The translations under genes were made by a program, and so were the position numbers. From contig JAFTYE010000005.1 of NCBI GenBank assembly GCA_017464805.1, forward strand, positions 1-64,000: a stretch of 64,000 nucleotides of DNA, given 5' to 3'. Positions 40,331 to 48,430 of the stretch are shown piece by piece. Source of the stretch: Clostridia bacterium (GTDB lineage Bacteria > Bacillota > Clostridia > Oscillospirales > CAG-272). The notes below the pieces were generated by a model. The model was not told where the DNA came from, did no database searches, and was given only the letters and a program-made list of their open reading frames with translations. Position 1 is the first letter of the stretch, and every line of letters begins with the position of its first letter.

Positions 40331-41035
40331 ATGTATAAGGAACTTAAAATCAAGGCCCCCTTCTTCGAGATCGGTCCGAAGGCGTACCTGTACGGGGAAG
40401 CCATGCTGAAGCTGGCCAAGGTCATCGACAAGACTGCCGCCAAGTATGATGTGGATGTCATCGTCACCCCCCAGTATACCGACATCAAGCTGCTGGCCGA
40501 CAACACCGAGAGAATTCTGGTGTTCGCCCAGCACATGGATTATCTGCCCGTCGGTCGCGGACTCGGCTCCGTGCTGCCCGAGGCGGTGAAGGCCGCAGGA
40601 GCGGTGGGCGTTATGCTCAATCATGCCGAAAAGCCCCTGACCATGGAAGAGATCGAGAAAACCATCGCCCGCGCGGATGAGGTAGGGCTGGGCACCATCG
40701 TGTGCGCCAACACTGTCGAGGACGTGAAGGCGATCGCGAAGATGTCCCCTAACCTGATCGTGGCAGAGCCCACCGACCTGATCGGCACGGGCGTGACCAG
40801 CGACAGCAACTATGTGCTCGAAACCATCAAGACCGTGCGCGAGATCAACCCTGACATCATGGTGCTGCAAGGCGCGGGCATCTCGAACGGTAACGACGTG
40901 TACAACACCATTAAGCTGGGCGCGCAGGCAACCGGCTCCACCAGCGGCATCATCAAGGCCGCCGATCCCTACGCCATGGTTGAGGAAATGCTCTTTAACC
41001 TGCGCCGCGCATGGGATGAAGTGAACGGTAAGTGA
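40331..41035 (+). CDS. Triosephosphate-isomerase-like sugar phosphate isomerase
   Basis: 234 residues of the TIM family but not a housekeeping TpiA. The electrophile His is in GVMLNHAEK (about 98) and the base Glu in IVAEPTDLIGTG (about 156), while the lysine region reads IKAPFFEIGPKAY instead of N-x-K. Related paralogues act on tetrulose or pentulose phosphates (for example EryH and LerI in tetritol pathways). It is the first gene behind the DeoR-type promoter, with AGGAGAGG upstream of ATG 40331. Confidence 0.8.
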   Translation: MYKELKIKAPFFEIGPKAYLYGEAMLKLAKVIDKTAAKYDVDVIVTPQYTDIKLLADNTERILVFAQHMDYLPVGRGLGSVLPEAVKAAGAVGVMLNHAEKPLTMEEIEKTIARADEVGLGTIVCANTVEDVKAIAKMSPNLIVAEPTDLIGTGVTSDSNYVLETIKTVREINPDIMVLQGAGISNGNDVYNTIKLGAQATGSTSGIIKAADPYAMVEEMLFNLRRAWDEVNGK

Positions 41036-41045
41036 GAGGGCGGAC

Positions 41046-41642
41046 ATGAAAAAACAAGCTCTTGAAATGGCCCGTGCGGCATACGCGATCGAAAGCGAAT
41101 GTATCGCCAAAATGCTTGACTACTTTGACGAGGATGCCTTCGCGGCGGCCGTCGAGCTACTCAAAAACGCGCCTCGCATCGGCACCTCTGGCTGCGGTCA
41201 CAGCGGCATCATCTGCCAGCACTTCGCGCATCTGTTGTGCTGCATCGAGCAGCCCGCGCGCTTCATCTCTCCCGCCGAGGCCGTACACGGCGCGACCGGC
41301 TTCCTTACGAAGGGCGACGTGATGGTCTTTGCCTCCCGTGGCGGCAAGACCAAGGAGCTGCTTCCCATCCTCGACATTTGTAAGAAGAAGGGCGTTTCGG
41401 TCATCACCGTGACCGAGAACCTGGAATCCCCCCTTGCCGAAGGCGCGGACGTCGTGCTGAAACAGTACGTGAACCGCGAAACCGATAAATACAACTGCCA
41501 GGGAACGACCTCGACCACCGCGCTGTGCATGATCTTCCACGCCTTGCAGACCGCACTCATTGAGGAGACCGATTTCCAAAATGAGCAGTTTGCCGTGGTA
41601 CATCCGGGCGGAGCCGTTGGCGAACGCCTCAACAAACACTAA
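41046..41642 (+). CDS. SIS-domain sugar phosphate isomerase (KpsF/GutQ-like)
   Basis: 198 residues of one SIS domain: RIGTSGCGHSGIICQHFAHL (about 43-62), VFASRGGKTKELLP with the Ser-x-Gly-like loop, and the C-terminal family block FAVVHPGGAVGERLNKH. KpsF/GutQ proteins interconvert ribulose 5-phosphate and arabinose 5-phosphate, but here the CBS domains are missing and the context is catabolic, so another ketose/aldose phosphate pair is likely. It lies 10 bases behind the preceding gene. Confidence 0.8.
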   Translation: MKKQALEMARAAYAIESECIAKMLDYFDEDAFAAAVELLKNAPRIGTSGCGHSGIICQHFAHLLCCIEQPARFISPAEAVHGATGFLTKGDVMVFASRGGKTKELLPILDICKKKGVSVITVTENLESPLAEGADVVLKQYVNRETDKYNCQGTTSTTALCMIFHALQTALIEETDFQNEQFAVVHPGGAVGERLNKH

Positions 41643-41681
41643 ACAAAAAATAAAAATTTTATACCAAAGGAGAAAACAATT

Positions 41682-42302
41682 ATGGAATTCAAGGTTTATC
41701 AGAAAGAGCTCGAGCTGCAATCCAGAGGCTGGATCCCCACCTTCCACGACATCCGCAAGGAGATCCTCGAAATGGTAGAGGATTCCGGTGTACAGAACGG
41801 TACCGTTGCCATCGTATCCCACCACACCACCTGCTCCGTTATGGTTCAGGAGTGCTCGCACGATATCGATTCCTTCGATCTCGAATTCTTGCAGCATGAC
41901 CTGCTCGACATCATGAGAAAAATGATCCCCGACTTTGCAGAGGAGCATCAGTACCGTCACCCCGGCCCGATCCACGCACAGTACGGCAGATACGTCAACG
42001 AGCCCGGTGACTATTCCAGCATGAACACCGACGGTCACCTTCGTTCCTGCTTCTTCGGCAGAAGCGAGACCCTGACCATCAAGGACGGCAAGCTCGACCT
42101 TGGTCTGTTCGCCCACATCTACTTCATCGACTGGGACCACGTTATCGCCCGTCGCCGTCAGGTAAACATCACCATCATGGGTACCACCGAGTCCGTTAAC
42201 GACAGAAAGTGGAACGACGGCAAGGTCATCGATACCAAGCACAAGTTCACCGACGAGGAAAAGGCTTACGACATCCACTACGATCTCCAACAGCAGAGAT
42301 AA
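41682..42302 (+). CDS. YjbQ (UPF0047) family protein with extra segments
   Basis: 206 residues, longer than the usual 130-140. Conserved blocks are SHHTTCSVMVQE (about 46-57), NTDGHLRSCFFG (about 114-125) and DHVIARRRQVNITIMG (about 152-167). There is an extra stretch around residues 70-112 and a C-terminal tail. The family has been linked to thiamine phosphate synthase activity in vitro, but its real role is unclear. It is embedded in a sugar operon with AAAGGAG upstream, which points to a catabolic role. Confidence 0.8.
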   Translation: MEFKVYQKELELQSRGWIPTFHDIRKEILEMVEDSGVQNGTVAIVSHHTTCSVMVQECSHDIDSFDLEFLQHDLLDIMRKMIPDFAEEHQYRHPGPIHAQYGRYVNEPGDYSSMNTDGHLRSCFFGRSETLTIKDGKLDLGLFAHIYFIDWDHVIARRRQVNITIMGTTESVNDRKWNDGKVIDTKHKFTDEEKAYDIHYDLQQQR

Positions 42303-42306
42303 GTCT

Positions 42307-43716
42307 ATGAACTGTTTAGGAATGGACTACGGCACCACCTCCGTCAAGGCGATCCTCTTTGACGGAGAGGGCCGTGAGATGATCTCCGTTACCAAGGACT
42401 ATACCGTGAACGCCGCAGGCAATACCGTAGAGCTGCCTGCCGAGAAGTACCTCGAACTTCTCTTTGACATTCTTGCCGAGATCGGACGCGAGCACAAGAT
42501 CGACGCCTTGGCGATCGATACGCAGTGCGAAACGCTGATCATGACCGACGAGAATGGCAAGCCCGTGCGCGACGCGATCGTGTGGCTCGATAACCGCGCC
42601 ACCGAGGAGGCCGCCATGATCGAGGCGCGCTTCGGCCGCAAGACGGTGTACGAGATCACGGGTCAGCCCGAGATCACCGCCACCTGGCCTGCCTGTAAGC
42701 TCCTGTGGGTGAAGCGCAACGAGCCCGAGGTCTTTGCCAAGACCAAAAGGATCTTCCTTCTCGAAGACTACCTGCTCTATGCGCTGACGGGTAAATTCGT
42801 CACCGAAAAGACCCTGCAATCCTCGACGATCTATTTTGATATTCAAAAGGATGCGTACTGGGGTGAGATGCTGGACTTTATCGGTGTGCGCGAGGAGCAG
42901 CTGCCCACCCTTATGGACAGCGGCAAATATGTGGGCGACTGGAACGGCGTGAAGGTCGTGACCTCGGCAATGGATCAGGTCGCAGGCGCGATCGGCGCAG
43001 GTGTGATCCGTCCCGGTATCATCAGCGAGATGACCGGCACGACCATGGCGATCTACGTGCCTACCGACAAGATGCCCCCGTTTGACGAAAACAGCTTCGT
43101 GCCCTGTCATTACAGCTATGACGGCGGCTTTGCGCTGCTTTCTTGGAGCCCGACGGCAGGCATGGCGCTGAAATGGTTCCGCGAGGCGTTCCTCTCGGAA
43201 ACGTCCTTCCGCGAGCTTGACGAAATGGCAGAGAAGATCTCCGTCGGCTCGGACGGCGTGACCTTCCTTCCTTATCTGTGCGGCTCTACCATGCCGAAAT
43301 ACAATCCCGATGCGCGCGGCAGCTTTACAGGGCTGACGCCCGAGCATACCCCCGCACACTTCGTGCGCGCCATTATGGAGTCGGTTTCCTGTATGCTGAA
43401 AAGCAACCTCGACTACCTCGGTGTGCCGTGCGAGGAGATCCGTGTGATGGGCGGCGGTGCCAAAAGCCCCCTGTGGTGCGGCATGAAGGCCGATCTCACA
43501 GGCAAGCGTCTCTTTACCCTCAAAAATAAGGAAACCGCCTGCCTTGGCTCTGCGATCCTTGCAGGCGTGGGTGCGGGCGTGTTCGCATCCGTGGAAGCGG
43601 CGTGTGACGCCTTCGTGGCGACCGATCGAGAGTACGTCCCCTCGGGCGCGGATTATACCGCCGTGTACGAGGCTTTCCAAAAATATGATGCTATTCTGAA
43701 CGTAAAAGGAGAATAA
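42307..43716 (+). CDS. FGGY-family carbohydrate kinase (xylulokinase-like)
   Basis: 469 residues, normal length. The N-terminal phosphate loop is MDYGTTSVKAILFD (6-19), the substrate loop is IVWLDNRAT (about 90-98), the C-terminal adenosine motif is MGGGAKSPLW, and TACLGSAILAG follows. FGGY kinases phosphorylate ketopentoses, polyols or related sugars. It starts 4 bases after the YjbQ stop. Sequence alone does not fix the substrate. Confidence 0.87.
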   Translation: MNCLGMDYGTTSVKAILFDGEGREMISVTKDYTVNAAGNTVELPAEKYLELLFDILAEIGREHKIDALAIDTQCETLIMTDENGKPVRDAIVWLDNRATEEAAMIEARFGRKTVYEITGQPEITATWPACKLLWVKRNEPEVFAKTKRIFLLEDYLLYALTGKFVTEKTLQSSTIYFDIQKDAYWGEMLDFIGVREEQLPTLMDSGKYVGDWNGVKVVTSAMDQVAGAIGAGVIRPGIISEMTGTTMAIYVPTDKMPPFDENSFVPCHYSYDGGFALLSWSPTAGMALKWFREAFLSETSFRELDEMAEKISVGSDGVTFLPYLCGSTMPKYNPDARGSFTGLTPEHTPAHFVRAIMESVSCMLKSNLDYLGVPCEEIRVMGGGAKSPLWCGMKADLTGKRLFTLKNKETACLGSAILAGVGAGVFASVEAACDAFVATDREYVPSGADYTAVYEAFQKYDAILNVKGE

Positions 43717-43717
43717 C

Positions 43718-45067
43718 ATGACGAAAGTTGCATTTGTAGGCTTCGGCGAGGTCAACACCCCCGCCGAGATCATCTTGAAAAAATGCGCTGATGCCGAGGC
43801 TTCTCTCAAAAAAGAGGGGCTTGACCTCATCAGTGTTTATCCCGTTACCGACGATTATGAGGAAAAGGATATCAAAAAGGCGATTGCCGCTCTCGAAGGC
43901 AAGAGCTTTGATGTGCTGGTCTGCTGCATCGCAGGCTGGATCCCCACTCACGCCGTCGTGAAGGTAACCGAGCATTTCCGCGATAAGCCCATGGTTCTGT
44001 GGGGTCTTTGCGGTTGGGTAGAGGGCGACCGCCTCGTGACCACCGCCGATCAGGCAGGTACCACCGCTATCCGCAAAACCTTCTTTGATCTGGGCTACGA
44101 TTTCACCTACATCTATGATATCATCGGCCTGCCGTCCAAGACCAAGCAGGTCAAGGAGTATGCCGTGGCTGCTGCCGCAGCCGCAAAGCTCCGCCACGCC
44201 CGCGCGGGTATGGCAGGCTATCGCGACATGAACCTGTACGGCACCCAGTTTGACGGCGGCTCGCTCAAACGTGTGGTCGGCCCCGAAATCGAGACCTTTG
44301 AGATGCTCGAAATCCAACAGAGATACGAGAAGCTTGCCGACGCGGACATCCAGGCTGTCATTGACAGTGCCATGTCCAAGTGGAGCTTCGTGAAGCCCGC
44401 CAACCCCGAAAGCATGAAAAAGGCAGCCGGCTACTACCTGGCGATCAAGAGCCTGTGCGACGAGCGCGGCTACGACGCCATCTCGCTCAAAGACGTGGAC
44501 GGCATGAAGAAGCTGCTCGGCTTCCCGCCTGCCCCGATCTTCATGCTGCTTGCCGATGAGGCAGGTCTGTGCACCATTCCCGAAAACGACTCCCTTGGCT
44601 GCATTACCCAGCTGATGGTGAAGTACCTGACGGGTCAGTGCGCCTTCTACCTTGAATTCTATGAATTCTTTACCGACCGCGTGCTGGCAGGCGTGCCCGA
44701 TTACGTGCCTGCCGAGGTCGTGGACGGCAAGGTAACCGTCATGCCTGCCGCCTTCGGTGAGCTGAGCGAGGGTATCCTCAACGTCAGCCGCGTCAAGCCC
44801 GGCAAGCTGACGATGTGCCGCCTGACCTATGCGGACGGCGAGTACTATATGCACATGGTGACCGGTGAGGGTATCACCCCCCGCAAGTGGGAAGAAGCAG
44901 GCTGGACCCAGCCCGCACCCCAGCTGCCCGGTCTTGAAATCCTGCTCGATGACGTAGAGAGCTTCGCGCAGAACGTCATGTGCCAGCACTACATCATTTC
45001 CTACGGCGATAACACTGCCCTGATCGAGAATCTGTGCGATCAGCTCGGCATCCACGTGATCAGATAA
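43718..45067 (+). CDS. L-fucose/arabinose isomerase-fold protein
   Basis: 449 residues. The N-terminal Rossmann-like domain (VAFVGFGEVN... and VCCIAGWIPTHAVV) and the C-terminal isomerase domain (ADEAGLCTIPENDSLG, GEGITPRKWEEAGW, MCQHYIISYGD) follow the FucI/AraA plan, with candidate metal ligands Glu/Asp in the ENDSLG region and His in QHYIIS. It begins 2 bases after the kinase stop. It most likely turns an aldose into the ketose used by the kinase. Confidence 0.75.
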   Translation: MTKVAFVGFGEVNTPAEIILKKCADAEASLKKEGLDLISVYPVTDDYEEKDIKKAIAALEGKSFDVLVCCIAGWIPTHAVVKVTEHFRDKPMVLWGLCGWVEGDRLVTTADQAGTTAIRKTFFDLGYDFTYIYDIIGLPSKTKQVKEYAVAAAAAAKLRHARAGMAGYRDMNLYGTQFDGGSLKRVVGPEIETFEMLEIQQRYEKLADADIQAVIDSAMSKWSFVKPANPESMKKAAGYYLAIKSLCDERGYDAISLKDVDGMKKLLGFPPAPIFMLLADEAGLCTIPENDSLGCITQLMVKYLTGQCAFYLEFYEFFTDRVLAGVPDYVPAEVVDGKVTVMPAAFGELSEGILNVSRVKPGKLTMCRLTYADGEYYMHMVTGEGITPRKWEEAGWTQPAPQLPGLEILLDDVESFAQNVMCQHYIISYGDNTALIENLCDQLGIHVIR

Positions 45068-45092
45068 ATCAGATAAGGAGAAAGGAAACACA

Positions 45093-46592
45093 ATGGGAAC
45101 CGTTAAGATCGGTTGGGCAGAGGAAAGCATTCTGCCCCCAAACAAAAAGGTAAGCTTGGCAGGTCAGTTTTTTGAAAGAATTTCCGAGTATGTGGAGTCG
45201 GATATCACCGCTACCGCCATGGCGATTGAGGGTGATGGTGAGCAGGCGATCATCGTGTCTGCGGATATCATCGGTCTGACCGTGGAAGGCTTGGAGATCA
45301 TCCGTGAGAAGTTTGCCCGTCTGACAGATGAGGTCACTCCCGATAAGCTGATCGTGGGTGCGACGCACACGCACACCTCGCTGCGTCTTGCAAACCCCAA
45401 AAAGAATGCCGGTGCTCGCGATACCAAGGGAATTTTGAAGGAGTTTTTGCCGGCAGGCAAGGAATACGTGCCGCTCGTCACCCGTGATGAAAGCGTGATC
45501 ACGGATGAGGAAGCGCTGGAATTTGCAACCGATAAGGTTGCCCGTGCCGCCCTTGCCGCATGGCAGAACAGAAAGCCCGCTTCCTTTACCAACGAGTTTG
45601 GCAGAGCCGTTGTAGGTATGTGCCGCCGTGTATCTTACGATGATGGCAGCGCCCAGATGTGGGGCGATACCAACACCGCCAACTTCGTGGCACTGGAAGG
45701 CGGCAACGACTCGGGCATCGAGCTGCTCTACACCTTTGATGAGAACAAAAATCTCATGGGTGTGGTCGCCAATATCGCTTGCCCCGCGCAGATTTTGGAG
45801 CAGAGAAGCTTTATTTCTGCCGACTACTGGGGACGCGCCAGAGCCATGCTGCGCGAAAAGCTGGGTGAGCACGTGTTCCTGCTCGGTCTTTGCGGTGCCG
45901 GTGGCGACCAGTGCCCCCGCGACCTTGTTCGCTGGGTAGAGCCCGAAACGCCCATCGATGACCCGAACGTTCGCCGCCCCAATCCCATCAAGCATAAGGG
46001 TGATCCCTCTATGTATGATATCAGCGGTTGTAACCGTGCAGGCAAGCGTATCGCAAACGAGATCGCATCGGTTTATGAGGAAATTACCGAGCTGCAAAGT
46101 GAGGGTGCGTTCCGTCATAAGGTCATCCATCTGGATCTGCCCCTGCGTAAGGCTACTATGGCAGAGTATAACAATGCCGTGCGTGAGCTGGAACACTACA
46201 TCGAAAAGAACAAGGATAAGGAAAAGTTCGACTTCGAGGACAATGCCCGTATGCACGTATACGCCGGTACGATCGCGCGCTACCGCTATCAGCAGACGCA
46301 CGAGGTTGTAAACGTGGAATATCACGTTTTGCGCCTTGGCAATATTGCCATCGTTACCAACCCCTTTGAGCTGTTCCTTGATTACGGTAACCGCATCAAG
46401 GCGCGCAGCTATGCAGAGCAGACCTTCATCATTCAGCTCTGCTGCGGCTCGCAGGGATACCTTCCCACCGAAAAGGCAGAAAAGGCAGGCCACTATTCCG
46501 CCTACATTTCCAGCGGTTGGGTAGGACACGAGGCAGGCGACCTCTTCACCCGTGAGAACATCAACGAGATCAATAAGATGTTTGCTGAATAA
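45093..46592 (+). CDS. Neutral/alkaline ceramidase-like hydrolase
   Basis: 499 residues of the neutral ceramidase-like N-terminal domain family. The metal-binding segment LIVGATHTHTSL (about 87-98), VVANIACPAQILEQ and FLLGLCGAGGDQCPRD (about 266-281) are visible. There is no signal peptide and no C-terminal Ig-like domain, so it is cytoplasmic and not a true ceramidase. It has AAGGAG before the ATG and closes the sugar operon. Related proteins in carbohydrate loci are thought to cleave glycoside-like or amide substrates. What it cuts is unknown. Confidence 0.75.
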   Translation: MGTVKIGWAEESILPPNKKVSLAGQFFERISEYVESDITATAMAIEGDGEQAIIVSADIIGLTVEGLEIIREKFARLTDEVTPDKLIVGATHTHTSLRLANPKKNAGARDTKGILKEFLPAGKEYVPLVTRDESVITDEEALEFATDKVARAALAAWQNRKPASFTNEFGRAVVGMCRRVSYDDGSAQMWGDTNTANFVALEGGNDSGIELLYTFDENKNLMGVVANIACPAQILEQRSFISADYWGRARAMLREKLGEHVFLLGLCGAGGDQCPRDLVRWVEPETPIDDPNVRRPNPIKHKGDPSMYDISGCNRAGKRIANEIASVYEEITELQSEGAFRHKVIHLDLPLRKATMAEYNNAVRELEHYIEKNKDKEKFDFEDNARMHVYAGTIARYRYQQTHEVVNVEYHVLRLGNIAIVTNPFELFLDYGNRIKARSYAEQTFIIQLCCGSQGYLPTEKAEKAGHYSAYISSGWVGHEAGDLFTRENINEINKMFAE

Positions 46593-46596
46593 GCAC

Positions 46597-46626
46597 GAAA
46601 AGGACGGATTTTTCCGTCCTTTTTTG
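46597..46626 (+). terminator. Terminator of the sugar operon
   Basis: AAAAGGACGG / CCGTCCTTTT stem with loop ATTTTT and a T-run. Confidence 0.85.
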
Positions 46627-46655
46627 TTGCTTTTTCTGCCCCCTTGGAGTATAAT
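46627..46655 (+). promoter_or_regulatory. Promoter of the SulP gene
   Basis: TTGCTT (46627-46632), 17-bp spacing, TATAAT (46650-46655). Confidence 0.65.
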
Positions 46656-46702
46656 AATGTATGTTAAAGACAGAAAACCGAGAGGAGCGCGGGTTCTCCC
46701 GC

Positions 46703-48346
46703 ATGACTATGAAGATCTTTGAACCAAAGTTGATCCTATCCCTGAAACAGTATAGCGGCAAGCAACTGGCTGCCGACCTAATTGCCGGCGTGATCGTGGC
46801 GATCATCGCCCTGCCGCTTTCCATTGCTCTGGCCATCGCCTCTGGCGTGTCTCCCGAAAAGGGACTGTATACCGCTATCGTCGCGGGCTTTGTCATCGCC
46901 CTGTTCGGCGGCAGCCGCGTGAATATTTCCGGCCCCACAGCCGCCTTTGCCACCATCGTGGCAGGCATTGTGGCCTCCTACGGCATCGGTGGTCTCGCCC
47001 ATGCTACCGTGATGGCGGGCATTTTGCTCATTTTGATGGGCCTTTTGCGCTTCGGCTCGCTGATCAAGTACATCCCTCTGACCATCACCACGGGCTTTAC
47101 CTCGGGTATCGCCCTGACCATCGTCATCGGACAGATCAAGGACTTTCTGGGCCTTACCTTTGCCCCCGGCACCCACGCCGTGGAAACGGTGGAGAAGATC
47201 GAGGCCATTGTCGCATCTATCACCACCTTCAACTGGCAGGCTTTGGTTGTCGGTCTTGTATCGCTTACCGTCCTGATCCTGTTTCCGCGGATCACCAAAA
47301 AGATTCCCGCATCCCTCGTTGCCGTGGTGGTCGGGGTGCTGATGGTAAAGCTCCTGCCGCTTGAGGTCAACACCATCGGCGATCTCTATACCATCACCAA
47401 CACGCCCCCGACCTTCGCCCTGCCGAATTTCAGCATGGATGCGATCATCGAGCTGTTTCCCTCGGCCGTGACCATTGCCGTGCTGGCCGCCATTGAGTCG
47501 CTTCTTTCCTGCGTGGTGTCGGACGGCATGATCGGCGACCGCCACAATTCCAATACGGAGCTGATCGCGCAGGGCCTTGGCAACGTGGCCTCCGGTCTGT
47601 TGGGCGGCATTCCCGCCACGGGTGCGATCGCGCGTACCGCCGCCAACGTCAACAACGGCGGCCGTTCACCCATCTCGGGCATGGTGCATGCGGTCGTTCT
47701 GTTCCTCATTCTCGTGCTGCTGATGCCCTTTGCGGCCTGGATTCCCATGCCCACTATTGCCGCTGTCTTGTTTATCGTCGCCTATAACATGTGCGAATGG
47801 CGTCGTTTTGTGTCCATCTGCAAAAAGGCTCCTGCCTCGGACATTCTGGTGCTGGTGCTCACTTTCCTCTTGACCGTCATTTTTGACCTGGTCGTGGCCA
47901 TCGAGGTTGGCCTGATCGTGACCGCCTTCCTGTTCATGAAGCGTATGGCGGATGCCGCCCATCTGCGCGAATGGAAGAGAAACGAAGGGGACACTCGTGA
48001 GAAGCCCATCCCGCCGCAGACCGTGGTTTACGAAATGGACGGCCCGATGTTCTTCGCCGCTACCGACCGCTTTGCCGATATCCACACGAATGGCGAGGTG
48101 CGTACCGTGATCCTGCGGATGCGGAGCGTGCCGTCGCTGGATATTTCCGCCCTGCGGGCACTCGAGGGCGCGTGGGAAACGCTCCGTACCGAGGGCGTGA
48201 CGGTGATCTTCTCCCACGTCGGCGAGGGGCCGCTTGCCGTGATGCGGCATGCGGGCTTTGTCGAGAGGGTGGGCGAGGAATGTTTTGTGGAAAACATTGA
48301 CGAAGCCCTTGCCATCGCAGAGAAAAATGCTGCGGAAACAACATAA
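46703..48346 (+). CDS. SulP family anion permease with STAS domain
   Basis: About 547 residues. The membrane part (about 15-420) starts LAADLIAGVIVAIIALPLSI and has the SulP signature with SGPTAAFATIVAG and GSRVNISGPTAA. The C-terminal STAS domain (about 435-540) contains RMRSVPSLDISALRAL. SulP proteins carry sulfate, bicarbonate or dicarboxylates. I chose ATG 46703 (GAGGAG upstream, with a small GCGGG/CCCGC hairpin between); ATG 46661 lies only 6 bases behind the -10 and is unlikely. Confidence 0.88.
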   Translation: MTMKIFEPKLILSLKQYSGKQLAADLIAGVIVAIIALPLSIALAIASGVSPEKGLYTAIVAGFVIALFGGSRVNISGPTAAFATIVAGIVASYGIGGLAHATVMAGILLILMGLLRFGSLIKYIPLTITTGFTSGIALTIVIGQIKDFLGLTFAPGTHAVETVEKIEAIVASITTFNWQALVVGLVSLTVLILFPRITKKIPASLVAVVVGVLMVKLLPLEVNTIGDLYTITNTPPTFALPNFSMDAIIELFPSAVTIAVLAAIESLLSCVVSDGMIGDRHNSNTELIAQGLGNVASGLLGGIPATGAIARTAANVNNGGRSPISGMVHAVVLFLILVLLMPFAAWIPMPTIAAVLFIVAYNMCEWRRFVSICKKAPASDILVLVLTFLLTVIFDLVVAIEVGLIVTAFLFMKRMADAAHLREWKRNEGDTREKPIPPQTVVYEMDGPMFFAATDRFADIHTNGEVRTVILRMRSVPSLDISALRALEGAWETLRTEGVTVIFSHVGEGPLAVMRHAGFVERVGEECFVENIDEALAIAEKNAAETT

Positions 48347-48371
48347 TTTCTCGCTTTTTTTACTGAACTTA

Positions 48372-48400
48372 TTGCAAAAAAACATCCTCTTTGATATAAT
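48372..48400 (+). promoter_or_regulatory. Promoter of the pectin/galacturonate operon
   Basis: TTGCAA (48372-48377), 17-bp spacing, TATAAT (48395-48400), then AAAGGAG before ATG 48431. Confidence 0.8.
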
Positions 48401-48430
48401 AGTGAAAAATGATCCTCAAAGGAGAATATT

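Noticed and set aside
40331-41035. Housekeeping triosephosphate isomerase
   Set aside because: The usual N-terminal Asn-x-Lys is changed, the sequence is divergent and the gene sits in a DeoR-controlled sugar operon without other glycolytic genes.
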